From Nostoc sp. FACHB-973 (GTDB lineage Bacteria; Cyanobacteriota; Cyanobacteriia; Cyanobacteriales; Nostocaceae): 64,000 nt of DNA. Shown piece by piece: positions 38,126 through 48,121 of the stretch. Location: assembly GCF_014698115.1 (NCBI RefSeq), contig NZ_JACJSJ010000012.1:62001-126000 (forward strand). Reading direction: 5' to 3'. Position 1 is the first letter of the stretch, and each line of letters begins with the position of its first letter. The notes beneath the pieces are model-generated. The model ran no database searches and was not told the origin of the DNA. It saw nothing but the letters and a program-made list of their open reading frames with translations. A program made the position numbers and the translations under genes.

Positions 38126-38497
38126 ATTGTCAATAGTTTGAGCCTTGACTCTCTGAAAAATGCTCTTTTAATGCTCGATTACCCTACTTTCAGCGTTTGA
38201 GCATGGTTTTTTGATATATTTTCATACTCAGCATTCCTGCTCAACTGATGCTCACCCTCCCAAGGAAGGAAGAGAGTAAAAGGTTATATCTATCCTAATA
38301 TCTTTAAAGTTCTTAGAGTAACACCCTAAGAGCTACAGATTAGTTGATTAGGACAAAAATACCACTCAGTTTTCCGCACAAGCAATCTAGGCATTCCGAA
38401 ATCCAGATTTGATTTAGCTTAAACAACCCTAGAAACTCATATCGCAAGATTTGGTGTTTATGGGAATACTAAATCTGGTGTTTAAGATTTGGTATGT
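38126..38497. other. Divergent intergenic region
   Basis: A 372-nt gap between the GTPase and the giant kinase, AT-rich, with the motif AATCTGGTGTTTA/AAGATTTGGTGTTTA twice at about 38448-38490. No gene seen; promoters for both genes are expected. Confidence 0.4.
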
Positions 38498-41400
38498 ATG
38501 ATTAGTATTTCTGGATATCGCCTGAGTAAAAAACTTTATGATGGTTCGAGAACCCTAGTTTCTCGAGGTGTTCGAGAGATTGACTCATTACCAGTGGTCA
38601 TTAAGCTATTAAAGAATCCTTATCCCAGCTTTAGCGAACTAGTACAATTTCGCAATCAATACACCATCGCCAAAAATCTCAACTATCCTGGAATCATCCA
38701 AACCTATAGCCTCGAACCCTACGAAAATCGCTACATATTAGTAATGGAAGACTTTGGGGGAATTTCTCTTAAGGATTATTTCGCCAACAATGACAATCCC
38801 CCGTCTCTAGATGAATTTTTACAAATAGCGATCGCTCTGTGCAATACCTTAGATATACTCTACCACGAACGCATTATTCATAAAGATATTAAACCCAGCA
38901 ATATATTAATTAATCCCCAAACCAAACAAGTTAAATTAATTGACTTTAGTATTGCATCACTACTACCAAGAGAAACTCAAAGCATTATCAATCCCAATGT
39001 CTTAGAAGGAACGCTGGCTTATATTTCTCCCGAACAAACAGGCAGAATGAATCGGGGGATTGATTACCGGACTGATTTTTATTCTTTGGGTGTGACTTTC
39101 TATGAATTACTAAGTGGAGAATTACCTTTTCCATCAAATGATGCAATGGAATTGTTGCATTGTCATATTGCCAAAATGCCGACTGTATTAGGGAATAGGG
39201 AATGGGGAATAGGGAATAGGGAAGAAATTCCACAGGTGCTTTCTGATATCGTCATGAAATTGATGGCGAAAAATGCTGAAGACCGCTATCAAAGTGCATT
39301 GGGATTGAAGTTTGATTTAGAGAATTGTTTAGATCAACTCAAAGAAACTGGTGAAATTCAGAGCTTTGAGATTGGGCTTAGAGATGTGTGCGATCGCTTC
39401 ATCATCCCTGATAAACTCTATGGCAGAGAAACCGAAGTATCAACCCTGCTCCAAGCCTTTGAGAGAGTGAGTCTTGGCGCAACTGAAATGATGCTGGTAG
39501 CTGGGTTTTCTGGAATTGGAAAAACTGCGGTTGTCAACGAAGTTCATAAACCAATTGTTCGCCAGCACGGTTATTTTATCAAAGGCAAATATGACCAGTT
39601 TCAACGGAATATTCCCCTTAGTGCCTTTGTGCAAGCATTCCGAGATTTAATGAGGCAATTGTTAACTCTAAGTGATGCACAGATTCAGCAATGGAAAAAC
39701 AAAATATTGTCAGCAGTTGGAGACAACGGACAGGTAATCATTGAAGTCATCCCCGAACTAGAAATAATTATTGGTCAACAACTACCTACCATAGAGCTAT
39801 CAGGAACCGCGGCACAAAATAGATTTAATTTATTGTTTCAAAAATTTACCCAAGTCTTTACCAGTGCAGAACATCCCTTAGTGATGTTTTTAGATGATTT
39901 GCAATGGGCAGATTCGGCATCACTAAAATTAATGCAGCTTTTAATGGCTGATGCAGGTTATCTTTTATTAATTGGTGCATATCGTGATAACGAAGTCCAC
40001 ACGGCACATCCATTAACATTAAGTTTGAATGAAATTGCCAAATCACAAGCAACAATTAATACAATTAGTCTAGCACCATTGAGTCAATTACAAGTAAATA
40101 AATTAGTTGCTGACACACTGAAATGTACAGAAAATTTGGCATGGAGTCTTTCTGTATTGATTTATCAGAAAACCAAAGGCAATCCGTTTTTTGCAACCCA
40201 ATTTCTCAAAGCATTGCATCAAGAAAATCTTATTCAATTTGATATTGAGTTAAGCTGTTGGCAATTTGATATTGCACAAGTAACAATTCAAGCAGTTACA
40301 GATGACGTTGTTGCCTTTATGGCATTTCAATTACAAAAACTGCCGCCATCAACTCAACAGGCGTTGCAGTTAGCTGCTTGTATTGGCAATGAATTTGATT
40401 TAGAAACTTTGGCACTTGTTTCGGAACAATCTCAAATTGAGATGGCTGCTACTTTGTGGAAAGCATTACAAGAAGGTTTAGTTTTACCCATTAGTGATGT
40501 TTATAAGTTTTATGTCGGGCAAGAAACTCTTGCAGGTACATTGGAAAATCAACAGACTGTTACATACAAATTTATACACGATCGCGTCCAACAAGCTGCC
40601 TATTCTCTGATTCCTGATGATCGGAAAACAGCAATACATCTGCAAATTGGTCAACTGTTACTCAACAATACCTCAGAAATAGAACAGGAGGAAAAACTAT
40701 TTGATATTGTCAATCACCTGAACATGGGATCGACGTTAATCACTCAAGGCAAAGAACAAGAGCAAATCGCTCGGTTAAACTTACTAGCGGCTAAAAAAGG
40801 TAGAACTGCAACCGCTTATGAAGCAGCCGTAACCTATGCAAGCAAGGGAATCAAGCTGCTCAACCACGATTGCTGGCAGAGTCAGTATGAATTGACACTG
40901 GAACTACATGAATTAGCAGCGGAAAATGCCTTTCTGTCCAGAGATTTTGCACAAATCGATCGCTGGGTGGAAACAGTATTGCATCAAGCGAGGACACTCC
41001 TCGATCAGGTGAAAATCTATGAAATTAAGCTCCAAGCTTACATATCGCAGCACCAGTTGTTAGATGCCATCGCTTTGGGAAAACAGGTACTGAATCAATT
41101 TGGCGTTCAGTTTCCCGATCAACCAACTCAGCAAGATATCAAGGAGGGATTTCAGTATACTGCTGACCAGTTTAACAGCAGAGCGATCGCCGAGTTGTTG
41201 AACCTACCCCCAATGACATCAACAGAAAGCTTGGCAACCATGAGAATTGTTGCTTGTATTGCGCCAGCCATTTACATCACGACTCCTACTCTATACCCGT
41301 TAGTGATTCTGTCCCAGGTAAATGCCTCAATTCAGCACGGCAATGCGCCATTATCTGCATTCTTTTATGCCAGTTATGGTCTGCTGTTAAATGGCGTGTT

Positions 41401-44359
41401 AGAAGATATGGAAGCTGCCAATCGTGCTGGTACATTAGCATTAGGGGTATTGGAAAAATTCAACGCCAGGGAAGTCGAATCTAAAACCCGCGTGCTTGTA
41501 GGAGCGCTCATCCTGCATGGAACTACTCACCTGCGAGCATCACTGCCAGTTTTACGGGAGGGCTACCAAATAGGATTAGATACCGGAGACTTCGAGTTTG
41601 GCGGTTACGGCGGATTTCATACTTGCCACTATTTCTACTTCAGCGCTCAGGAACTGGGGACTCTGGAGCTAGAGATCCAAACATATAGCAACGTGCTGAG
41701 CAACCTCAAGCAAGTGATGATGTTTAACTACTGCCAAATGTTCCGACAAGTGGTTTGGAATCTGTTGGGCAGAGCTAACAATCCTGGTGTTTTGGTGGGG
41801 GATGTCTGCGACGAAGTGCAATTCCTCTCTCAATTATTGGCAGCAAATGACCAAATGGGGCTTCAGTTCTTCTATCTCCATAAACTGATTCTGGGCTACC
41901 TGTTCGGCGAGCAAGATCAACATCTATTAGAAATTGCAACGGATGGCAGACAGTATTTAGGAGCAGCTGCTGGTTTCATTACAATACCAATATTTTATTT
42001 TTATGAGTCTCTCACAGTTTTAGCAGCAGCGGCTAGCGATCGCCTGGAACAGGTGGTGGCAAATCAAGCAAAATTGCAGAAGTGGGCAAACCACGCACCG
42101 ATGAACTATTTGCATAAGTGGCATTTGGTAGAAGCAGAACGATGCCGAGTATTAGGAAACAAGATCGAGGCAATCGATCACTACGATCGCGCCATTGCTC
42201 TGGCTAAAGAACACGGTTATATCCAAGAAGAAGCTCTAGCCAATGAACTCGCAGCTAAATTTTACCTCAACTGGAGCAGAGAACGCATGGCTGGGGAACA
42301 TATCACCGAAGCCTACTACGGGTATGCTCGCTGGGGTGCGAAAGCCAAAGTCGCCGACTTGGAAAGACGCTATCCCCAACTTCTCGCCCCCATCTTAGGG
42401 CAAACACGTTCTCCCCTCTCCACTAACGAAACTATCTTTGCCTTGGGAACTGTTACCCCCAGCAGTTCCGCCACATCCACCAGTAGCAGTGCTTCTGTGG
42501 CTTTAGATTTAGTTGCTATTCTCAAAGCTTCTCAAACTATTTCAAGCGAAATCGAATTTGAAAAACTGCTTTCATCATTGCTTTCTATCGTCATCGAAAA
42601 TGCCGGAGCTGATAAGTGCGTGTTAATGCTGATGGAGTCAGATAAATTACTGATTCGGGCATTAGCGAAGTTGAGTTTACAGAAAAATGGAAATACCAAA
42701 GTTGATTTTTCTGCCAAGCTGCTCAAATCAGAGCCTGTTGAAGAATCTATCGATGTGCCGATTGGCTTAGTTAATACTGTCAAACGCACTTTACAACCAG
42801 CAGTGATTATTGATGCTAGTGTATATCCGCAGTTAATTCATGACCCCTACATTGGGCAACACCAGCCCAAGAGTATCTTGTGCAGCCCGATTTTACATCA
42901 AGGGAAATTGCTGGGGGTGTTGTACCTAGAAAACCATGTAACGATGGGGGCGTTCACAAGTGATCGCGTGGAACTGCTCAATTTACTCTGCGCTCAAGCC
43001 GCCATCTCTCTAGAAAATGCCCGATTGTATGAGCGATCGCTAGAGTATTCTCAACAGCTAGAGCGATCGCTTGATCAGTTGAGCGCCGCACAATCTCGCT
43101 TGCAAGCATCCCAGCAACGACTCCAGCTATTGGTTCAGCAAACTCCACTGGCAGTTATAGAGTGGGATACTAATTTTCAGGTTACTGACTGGAACCCAGC
43201 AGCAGAAAGAATCTTTGGCTACACCAAACAGGAGGCTTTGGGGTGTGAATTCAAATTCATCATTCCTCAAATAATTCAAGCAAAAATGGAGCGAGTTAGC
43301 ATCGACATTATATCGCATCAGGGTGGCAATTACAGTATCAATGAAAATGTGAGAAAAGATGGCAAAACTATTTTTTGTGCTTGGTATAACAATCCGCTTG
43401 TGAGTGCGGATGGTGAGTTAATTGGAATTGCTTCCCTGGCAGATGATATTACCGAACGCAAAATTGCCGAAGTCCAACTGCAACAAAAAGCACAAGAGCT
43501 AGAAACTGCTTTACAAAACCTGCAACAAGCACAATTACAAATGATCCAAAGCGAAAAAATGTCTGCATTGGGTAATTTAGTTGCTGGTGTGGCTCATGAA
43601 ATGAATAATCCTTTGGGTTTTATTGCTGCCAGTATTAAACAAGCTAAACCCACTATCGCCGATATTGTTGAACACTTGAAACTCTATCAAGAAAATTTAC
43701 CCAACAAGAGTGAGGAAATTCTCGATCATGCAGTAGAAATTGACTTGGAATATAGCCTAGAAGACTTACCCAAAATGCTTGATTCCATGACAATCGCGTG
43801 CGATCGCCTGAAAAATATCAGCACCAGTCTCCGCACTTTCTCTCGTGCCGATCGCGATTACAAAGTGCCGTTTAATATTCATCAAGGCATTGATAGCACT
43901 ATTCTCATTCTCAAACATCGTCTAAAAGCGAATGAACAACGTCCTGCCATTGAAGTTATCACTGAATATGGCAATTTACCGCAAATTGAATGTTTTCCTG
44001 GTCAATTAAATCAGGTATTTATGAATATTTTGGCTAATGCCATCGATGCTTTAGAGGAATCAAACAACGGACGTAGTTTTGAAGATATTAAAGCCAATCC
44101 CAACCAAATTAAAATTACCACTTCCCTAGAAAATAACTGTGTAAAAATTGCCATTACTGATAATGGTATGGGAATGAGTGAATCAGTTAAACAGAAAATA
44201 TTTGAGCATTTATTTACTACTAAAGCTGTGGGTAAGGGGACGGGGTTGGGGTTGGCGATCGCCGAGCAAATTATAGTAGAAAAACACGGCGGTTCCCTCG
44301 AATGCAACTCCTCTCCCGGTCAAGGTACAGAATTTGCGATCTTAATTCCAGTTCGATAG
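38498..44359 (+). CDS. Hybrid Ser/Thr kinase - AAA ATPase - GAF - PAS - histidine kinase
   Basis: 1953 residues, a cyanobacterial multisensor kinase like HstK of Anabaena. The first 270 residues are a protein kinase: VIKLLKNPY (ATP-binding Lys), HKDIKPSNILIN (catalytic loop), DFSIA (DFG variant), and YRTDFYSLGVTFYELL. A predicted NTPase follows with Walker A GFSGIGKTAVVN and VMFLDDLQWAD, then a long helical/TPR-like region to about 1330. A GAF domain lies at about 1345-1520, a PAS at about 1550-1665, and a histidine kinase with H-box His about 1700 (VAHEMNNPLGF), N-box NQVFMNILANAIDALEE, and GKGTGLGLAIAEQI. A GGGAATAGGGAATGG-type repeat (39189-39222) is in frame at the kinase C-lobe (LGNREWGIGNREE). 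The ATG at 38498 gives the family start MISISGYRL; a TTG at 38489 is rejected. No response regulator is adjacent. Confidence 0.93.
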   Translation: MISISGYRLSKKLYDGSRTLVSRGVREIDSLPVVIKLLKNPYPSFSELVQFRNQYTIAKNLNYPGIIQTYSLEPYENRYILVMEDFGGISLKDYFANNDNPPSLDEFLQIAIALCNTLDILYHERIIHKDIKPSNILINPQTKQVKLIDFSIASLLPRETQSIINPNVLEGTLAYISPEQTGRMNRGIDYRTDFYSLGVTFYELLSGELPFPSNDAMELLHCHIAKMPTVLGNREWGIGNREEIPQVLSDIVMKLMAKNAEDRYQSALGLKFDLENCLDQLKETGEIQSFEIGLRDVCDRFIIPDKLYGRETEVSTLLQAFERVSLGATEMMLVAGFSGIGKTAVVNEVHKPIVRQHGYFIKGKYDQFQRNIPLSAFVQAFRDLMRQLLTLSDAQIQQWKNKILSAVGDNGQVIIEVIPELEIIIGQQLPTIELSGTAAQNRFNLLFQKFTQVFTSAEHPLVMFLDDLQWADSASLKLMQLLMADAGYLLLIGAYRDNEVHTAHPLTLSLNEIAKSQATINTISLAPLSQLQVNKLVADTLKCTENLAWSLSVLIYQKTKGNPFFATQFLKALHQENLIQFDIELSCWQFDIAQVTIQAVTDDVVAFMAFQLQKLPPSTQQALQLAACIGNEFDLETLALVSEQSQIEMAATLWKALQEGLVLPISDVYKFYVGQETLAGTLENQQTVTYKFIHDRVQQAAYSLIPDDRKTAIHLQIGQLLLNNTSEIEQEEKLFDIVNHLNMGSTLITQGKEQEQIARLNLLAAKKGRTATAYEAAVTYASKGIKLLNHDCWQSQYELTLELHELAAENAFLSRDFAQIDRWVETVLHQARTLLDQVKIYEIKLQAYISQHQLLDAIALGKQVLNQFGVQFPDQPTQQDIKEGFQYTADQFNSRAIAELLNLPPMTSTESLATMRIVACIAPAIYITTPTLYPLVILSQVNASIQHGNAPLSAFFYASYGLLLNGVLEDMEAANRAGTLALGVLEKFNAREVESKTRVLVGALILHGTTHLRASLPVLREGYQIGLDTGDFEFGGYGGFHTCHYFYFSAQELGTLELEIQTYSNVLSNLKQVMMFNYCQMFRQVVWNLLGRANNPGVLVGDVCDEVQFLSQLLAANDQMGLQFFYLHKLILGYLFGEQDQHLLEIATDGRQYLGAAAGFITIPIFYFYESLTVLAAAASDRLEQVVANQAKLQKWANHAPMNYLHKWHLVEAERCRVLGNKIEAIDHYDRAIALAKEHGYIQEEALANELAAKFYLNWSRERMAGEHITEAYYGYARWGAKAKVADLERRYPQLLAPILGQTRSPLSTNETIFALGTVTPSSSATSTSSSASVALDLVAILKASQTISSEIEFEKLLSSLLSIVIENAGADKCVLMLMESDKLLIRALAKLSLQKNGNTKVDFSAKLLKSEPVEESIDVPIGLVNTVKRTLQPAVIIDASVYPQLIHDPYIGQHQPKSILCSPILHQGKLLGVLYLENHVTMGAFTSDRVELLNLLCAQAAISLENARLYERSLEYSQQLERSLDQLSAAQSRLQASQQRLQLLVQQTPLAVIEWDTNFQVTDWNPAAERIFGYTKQEALGCEFKFIIPQIIQAKMERVSIDIISHQGGNYSINENVRKDGKTIFCAWYNNPLVSADGELIGIASLADDITERKIAEVQLQQKAQELETALQNLQQAQLQMIQSEKMSALGNLVAGVAHEMNNPLGFIAASIKQAKPTIADIVEHLKLYQENLPNKSEEILDHAVEIDLEYSLEDLPKMLDSMTIACDRLKNISTSLRTFSRADRDYKVPFNIHQGIDSTILILKHRLKANEQRPAIEVITEYGNLPQIECFPGQLNQVFMNILANAIDALEESNNGRSFEDIKANPNQIKITTSLENNCVKIAITDNGMGMSESVKQKIFEHLFTTKAVGKGTGLGLAIAEQIIVEKHGGSLECNSSPGQGTEFAILIPVR

Positions 44360-44423
44360 TCACACCAATTTTCTTCTTATTGGTAAGGGTTTGAAGTGTG
44401 TTTACTTGAACTGGGAAATTGAC

Positions 44424-44735
44424 TTAGAACATGGGACTGTGTTCATCATCCCAACACTTGCGATCGCGCCAGCTTCGTCCACTATGTTCACATTCAGATG
44501 GATCATCTATCCAAGGAATCGATGTAGAGTGATGTGAGTTTTCGATGGGAGTGAATAAGTCAGTAGTGAATACGGTCAACAATGGCAATAATAACGATAA
44601 AGTTATCAAGGTAAAAATCGGTAGAGCAATTAAATACCCAGTGAGCAACATTATGTTATTTTGAGTTCCCAAAAAATTGGAACTTTTATTTTTTTGAGTA
44701 ATTTTGAAGCTCGATTTTGAATTTGAGAAAAACAT
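44424..44735 (-). CDS. Small membrane protein with Cys/Trp-rich tail
   Basis: 103 residues. A hydrophobic segment (GYLIALPIFTLITLSLLLPLLTV) is followed by an acidic periplasmic or cytosolic tail with the motif IPWIDDPSECEHSGRSWRDRKCWDDEHSPMF, which carries two Cys and three Trp. The tail looks strongly constrained and I recall similar tails in other cyanobacteria, but not a function. The ATG at 44735 has AGGG seven nt upstream; an internal ATG at 44651 would leave 75 residues and keeps the conserved part, so the start is uncertain. The gene is convergent with the giant kinase. Confidence 0.65.
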   Translation of the reverse strand: MFFSNSKSSFKITQKNKSSNFLGTQNNIMLLTGYLIALPIFTLITLSLLLPLLTVFTTDLFTPIENSHHSTSIPWIDDPSECEHSGRSWRDRKCWDDEHSPMF

Positions 44736-44866
44736 AATACAACCCTGTTATTATCAATTTATATAGAAATCAATTTGATTTTTTTCAAAGCCAAACTGAC
44801 TGAGAGCTAGCGGCATAGGATTTTAGTTCTCAGTATATTTAGCGAAATTCAAATCAGATTTCTTTA

Positions 44867-45062
44867 TATAGGAATCCGGTTTGATTTTTGAACAAAATTA
44901 AGTATTTGTAGGGTGCGTTAGCGACAGCGTAATGCACCATTCTTAAGGATTTGGTGCCGTACTCTCGCCGATAACGCAACGCCAGTCGCCTCAACCGGGG
45001 GAACCCCCGCACAGCGCTGGCTCCCCTACGTATCTTTTCAAAAATCAAATAGTAGTCCTATA
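44867..45062. repeat. 196-bp MITE with TTTGATTTTTGAA inverted ends, copy 2
   Basis: Left end TATAGGAATCCGGTTTGATT continuing TTTGAA; right end TTCAAAAATCAAATAGTAGT followed by CCTATA. The same ends bound the 148-bp element at 15077-15224. No transposase is present. Confidence 0.7.
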
Positions 45063-45230
45063 AATCCGAATTTTTACGTAATAAGATTATTCAAGTTATA
45101 CACTTTAATGTCAAAGGTATAACTCCTGACTTTTTAGAAATTTTAATCTTTCGGGGCTAAAAAATTTTTTTAATGAAAATATGCTGAAGTGGTGGCTATT
45201 GTCCCTGTGTAAACACTGGCAAATTGGGCG

Positions 45231-45348
45231 ATGAGAACCTTGAAGTTTAAATTCTACGAACACAAGCAGAATAGACACCTCAAGCAAATGATTGCAATTG
45301 CTGTTTGAGCCTACAATCCCACGGCTTCAAGCCGTGGGAGTATGTCAA
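45231..45348 (+). mobile_element. Internally deleted IS200/IS605 element (tnpB start fused to the right end)
   Basis: The ATG at 45231 begins MRTLKFKFYEHKQNRHLKQMI, the N-terminus of TnpB transposon nuclease proteins, then reaches a TGA at 45306-45308. Immediately after comes the right-end hairpin CCCACGGCTT/AAGCCGTGGG (45318-45338) and TGTCAA, the same end as the two remnants in the first 2.6 kb. All of the middle of tnpB is lost. Confidence 0.7.
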
Positions 45349-45363
45349 TAAATCTTTCCCAAC

Positions 45364-45894
45364 CTATGTGCGAAGGAAAATTTGGGTGAAGTAGACTTGT
45401 CCTTTACTATTGCTGGCAACACCAACCCCCGTCAAATTATAATTACCTTTGATATTGGCTAGATGCCCTGGACTTTGCAGCCAGCCCTGAACAGCTTGCT
45501 TAGCAGGGTCACTACTCCCTTGGTTGTAAGCAACATTTTCACCAGCTGCTTTGTAGGTAATACCGATCGCTTTCAGGCGCTCTTGAATTCCACTATGTCC
45601 AAAAGCCACTTTACCGCTAGCCATATTCTGACTGTGAATCCTAGCTTGATTATCGATGGCAGAATTACGAGTCAACGCTGGTAGCCCTTTAGAAGCTCTA
45701 TAACTATTAATTTGGGTGAAAACGGACTGTTCTATAGCAGCAGTGTTGATGGTAGATTGTGCAATCTCAACAGTATCACTTGATATATGTGAAGACTTCG
45801 GCGTGAAAGTTGGCTCTGTTATAGAAGTAGCGATCGCTCCACTACTGAGAAAAAGAGTTCCTAAACCAATGCCGTAGATTGTTGTTCTAATCAT
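45364..45894 (-). CDS. Secreted CAP-domain (SCP/PR1) protein
   Basis: 176 residues with an N-terminal signal segment (TTIYGIGLGTLFLSSGAIA) cut near IATS. The CAP fold occupies about 55-175: FTQINSYRASKGLPALTRNSAIDNQARIHSQNMA, FGHSG, AGENVAYNQG, the conserved WLQSPGHLANI and TGVGVA with YFTQIF. The two CAP-type histidines are visible (HSQNMA, SPGH). Extracellular cyanobacterial CAP proteins have no settled role. The gene has its own surroundings: an IS relic downstream, repeats upstream. Confidence 0.88.
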   Translation of the reverse strand: MIRTTIYGIGLGTLFLSSGAIATSITEPTFTPKSSHISSDTVEIAQSTINTAAIEQSVFTQINSYRASKGLPALTRNSAIDNQARIHSQNMASGKVAFGHSGIQERLKAIGITYKAAGENVAYNQGSSDPAKQAVQGWLQSPGHLANIKGNYNLTGVGVASNSKGQVYFTQIFLRT

Positions 45895-46471
45895 TTGCTG
45901 AAAGTAAAGTTCCAGACCATCTAACCAGACTATTGTTGATTGAACAACTTGGTTATCGGTCTATATACTTCTGCTTATGTTGCTATCGGTTCAAAAACCA
46001 CCAGTAAACTTTTAAATTTACAATCTTACAAAAAAATTGTGCTGTCCGCAGATAATTTTCTTCTAGCTTTAGGAAGATTATTTCTATTTTGGATTTTAGA
46101 TTTTAGATTTTGGATTGAGAGTTGATTTCTGAGATTTTCGCCAAATGTACAATTTTTTACTCATACCTCTACCTCAAAAACGGAAACCCACAAGTTATAC
46201 CATTTTCAAAAATATTTGCCAAATATAAACCAATACGCTTGGGATAAGACTAAAACCTTTATCCTACGAACAATGTAGAGACGTTGCAATGCAACGTCTC
46301 TACAGGTTTATCGTTCTCCAAAAAATCCTTAACTGAACCGTATTGAAATATAAATAACCTGTAGGGGCGTACAGCTGTACGCCCCTACAACATATCTATC
46401 TTTTGTGGACTGGTATTACGAGTATGGAGTCAATCCAAAATCCAAAATCTAAAATCCAAAATTGTTTTGTA
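45895..46471. other. Intergenic region with two palindromes
   Basis: Holds a perfect 29-nt palindrome at 46275-46303 (arm GTAGAGACGTTGCA), a 28-nt palindrome at 46361-46388 (arm GTAGGGGCGTACAG), and TTTTGGATTTTAGATT repeats at about 46088-46120 with their inverted counterparts near 46432-46460. A weak plus-strand 61-codon frame (45940-46125) is not supported. Confidence 0.7.
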
Positions 46472-46759
46472 TTAATCTTGGCTGAGAGTTTGTAACTCTT
46501 CCTGGACGACACGCAACACCCGCGCGATGTATTCTGCACGCCACTTTTCCCGCTCATTAATTACTTTGGCATCAGGTTCATAACCTTCAATTTCAGTAAC
46601 CGATAAAATACCTTTAACCTCTAGCAATCGTTCAATGGTGTCGAGGCGATCGCGCAGCACGGACACCTCACCAGTCAAAGCCATAACCATCGCCAACAAT
46701 TTATCATTTTGCGAATTTTCTAAGTAAACTGGTCGTTTACCCTTGGCTGTTTTCGCCAT
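46472..46759 (-). CDS. Conserved hypothetical protein with a predicted helical core
   Basis: 95 residues starting MAKTAKGKRPVYLENSQNDK, with a heptad-like helix AMVMALTGEVSVLRDRLDTIERLL and an acidic C-terminal region. I do not recognise a family name. A short basic start, the middle coiled coil and a clear ATG with no competing frame support a real gene. No operon partner is seen; the upstream methyltransferase is 190 nt away on the same strand. Function unknown. Confidence 0.65.
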   Translation of the reverse strand: MAKTAKGKRPVYLENSQNDKLLAMVMALTGEVSVLRDRLDTIERLLEVKGILSVTEIEGYEPDAKVINEREKWRAEYIARVLRVVQEELQTLSQD

Positions 46760-46949
46760 CCTAACTCCAATTCTCCAAAAACGAGGTTACATAACATAAC
46801 AAAAGAAGGAAACCCAGATATAGCACAAGCCTTGGTGGTCAGGACATTAACAGATGATAAAAATTAGACACAAAAAGACTTTTCACCCAGTCCCCAGTCC
46901 CTTGCTATAAAATCTGGCTTCCTCAATTAAGAATTACGAATTAATCTAC

Positions 46950-48086
46950 TTACTTGGTTGCAGCAAGCATAAACCAAGTGCCAAAACTCTTAGACTTATC
47001 ACCTTGAGCTTTCCATGCCCCATTAGGAACAAATTTCTCAAATGTCTTATCTGCTGCAAAACCAGCTTCAGTAGCTAGCGCCACCAAATCTAAATCGCGT
47101 ACAGCACTCCAGAAGGGTTCGTTGTTGTTAGCAGTTTCCCAATCAAAAACAAACTGTGTGTAAGCATCCATGTGACGATACAGGGGTGCTTCTACATGAA
47201 TCATCATTCCGCCGGGAGCTAGTAGACGATAACATTCTTCCATTACTTTACGGACGGCTGGCGGGGGAATTTCATGTAGCAAAATGTGAGAAACCACTAA
47301 GTCAAAAGACTCATCTGGAAAGTTAGTGCGTTCGGCATTTTGCTGAGAAAAGTGTACACGTTTGCCCAAAGATTCGGCTCTTGCATGACCATAACGCAGC
47401 ATCGCTGCGCCTATATCTATGGCGTGGACTTCTGCATCTGGGTAACCATCTACATAGGGTAATGTGCTATGACCCACAGAACATCCCATATCGAGAATTT
47501 TTCTCGGTCGAAAATCGGGATACTCAGGTAAGAGATAGTTTTGGACTATGGATAACCCCATGTCATCGTTGAGTGGCCCCAACCAACCCACACCATAAAC
47601 ATAAGCACCGCGATCGTAAGTTGCGCCAGCGGCTACATCATCAGCGGTAAATTCGCTGTGATATCCTCCAGGCATACAGTGAATATCTACAGCTTTTTGA
47701 TGAGTAGGTGTTTGAAAATTCGGGTCGAGGGTTAAAGTACCTAGTTCACTACCCTTGTCTTTAGCCCGTTCAATCAACTCTGGCAGTTGTCTATCAACAC
47801 TGGCATTTACAGCATCCCATAACATCTCCTGGCTAATCCGCTTCAGGGCACCAGTCCAGCGGTAGTAGGGTTCGTGCTGCATTACTTCCCGAATTTCATA
47901 ACGATTTTGGGGAGGACGCTGATGTTCTTGTTCAAACTTTGGCTTGGCTAATTTTTCATAAATTACTTTATTGCCAGCAGAGAGATTCCGGAAAATGTGC
48001 AGTTTTAAACTTTGGACAAACTCTTGGCGTGCCAACTCGTCTTGAGTGGTTTTCGGTAGCATAGCGTGTTGGAATTGTCGATCCAT
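46950..48086 (-). CDS. Class I SAM-dependent methyltransferase
   Basis: 378 residues. Residues 1-170 form a helical N-terminal domain (SLKLHIFRNLSAGNKVIYEKLAKPKF, TGALKRISQEMLWDAVN). The methyltransferase fold begins near 195: ILDMGCSVGHSTLP (motif I), VHAIDIGAAMLRYGHARAESLG, NFPDESFDLVVSHILLHEIPP and RLLAPGGMMIHVEAP. It lies 35 nt downstream of trpB on the same strand, so an operon is likely, but a tryptophan role cannot be deduced. Substrate unknown. Confidence 0.85.
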   Translation of the reverse strand: MDRQFQHAMLPKTTQDELARQEFVQSLKLHIFRNLSAGNKVIYEKLAKPKFEQEHQRPPQNRYEIREVMQHEPYYRWTGALKRISQEMLWDAVNASVDRQLPELIERAKDKGSELGTLTLDPNFQTPTHQKAVDIHCMPGGYHSEFTADDVAAGATYDRGAYVYGVGWLGPLNDDMGLSIVQNYLLPEYPDFRPRKILDMGCSVGHSTLPYVDGYPDAEVHAIDIGAAMLRYGHARAESLGKRVHFSQQNAERTNFPDESFDLVVSHILLHEIPPPAVRKVMEECYRLLAPGGMMIHVEAPLYRHMDAYTQFVFDWETANNNEPFWSAVRDLDLVALATEAGFAADKTFEKFVPNGAWKAQGDKSKSFGTWFMLAATK

Positions 48087-48121
48087 CGTTGCTTTCTCCC
48101 CAAAATTTAACGTATGTTTAC

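Larger units (their letters stand above)
44736..45363. other. Intergenic region carrying a MITE and an IS605 relic
   Basis: Apart from the two elements listed separately (44867-45062 and 45231-45348), I see no gene in this 628-nt stretch. Confidence 0.6.
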
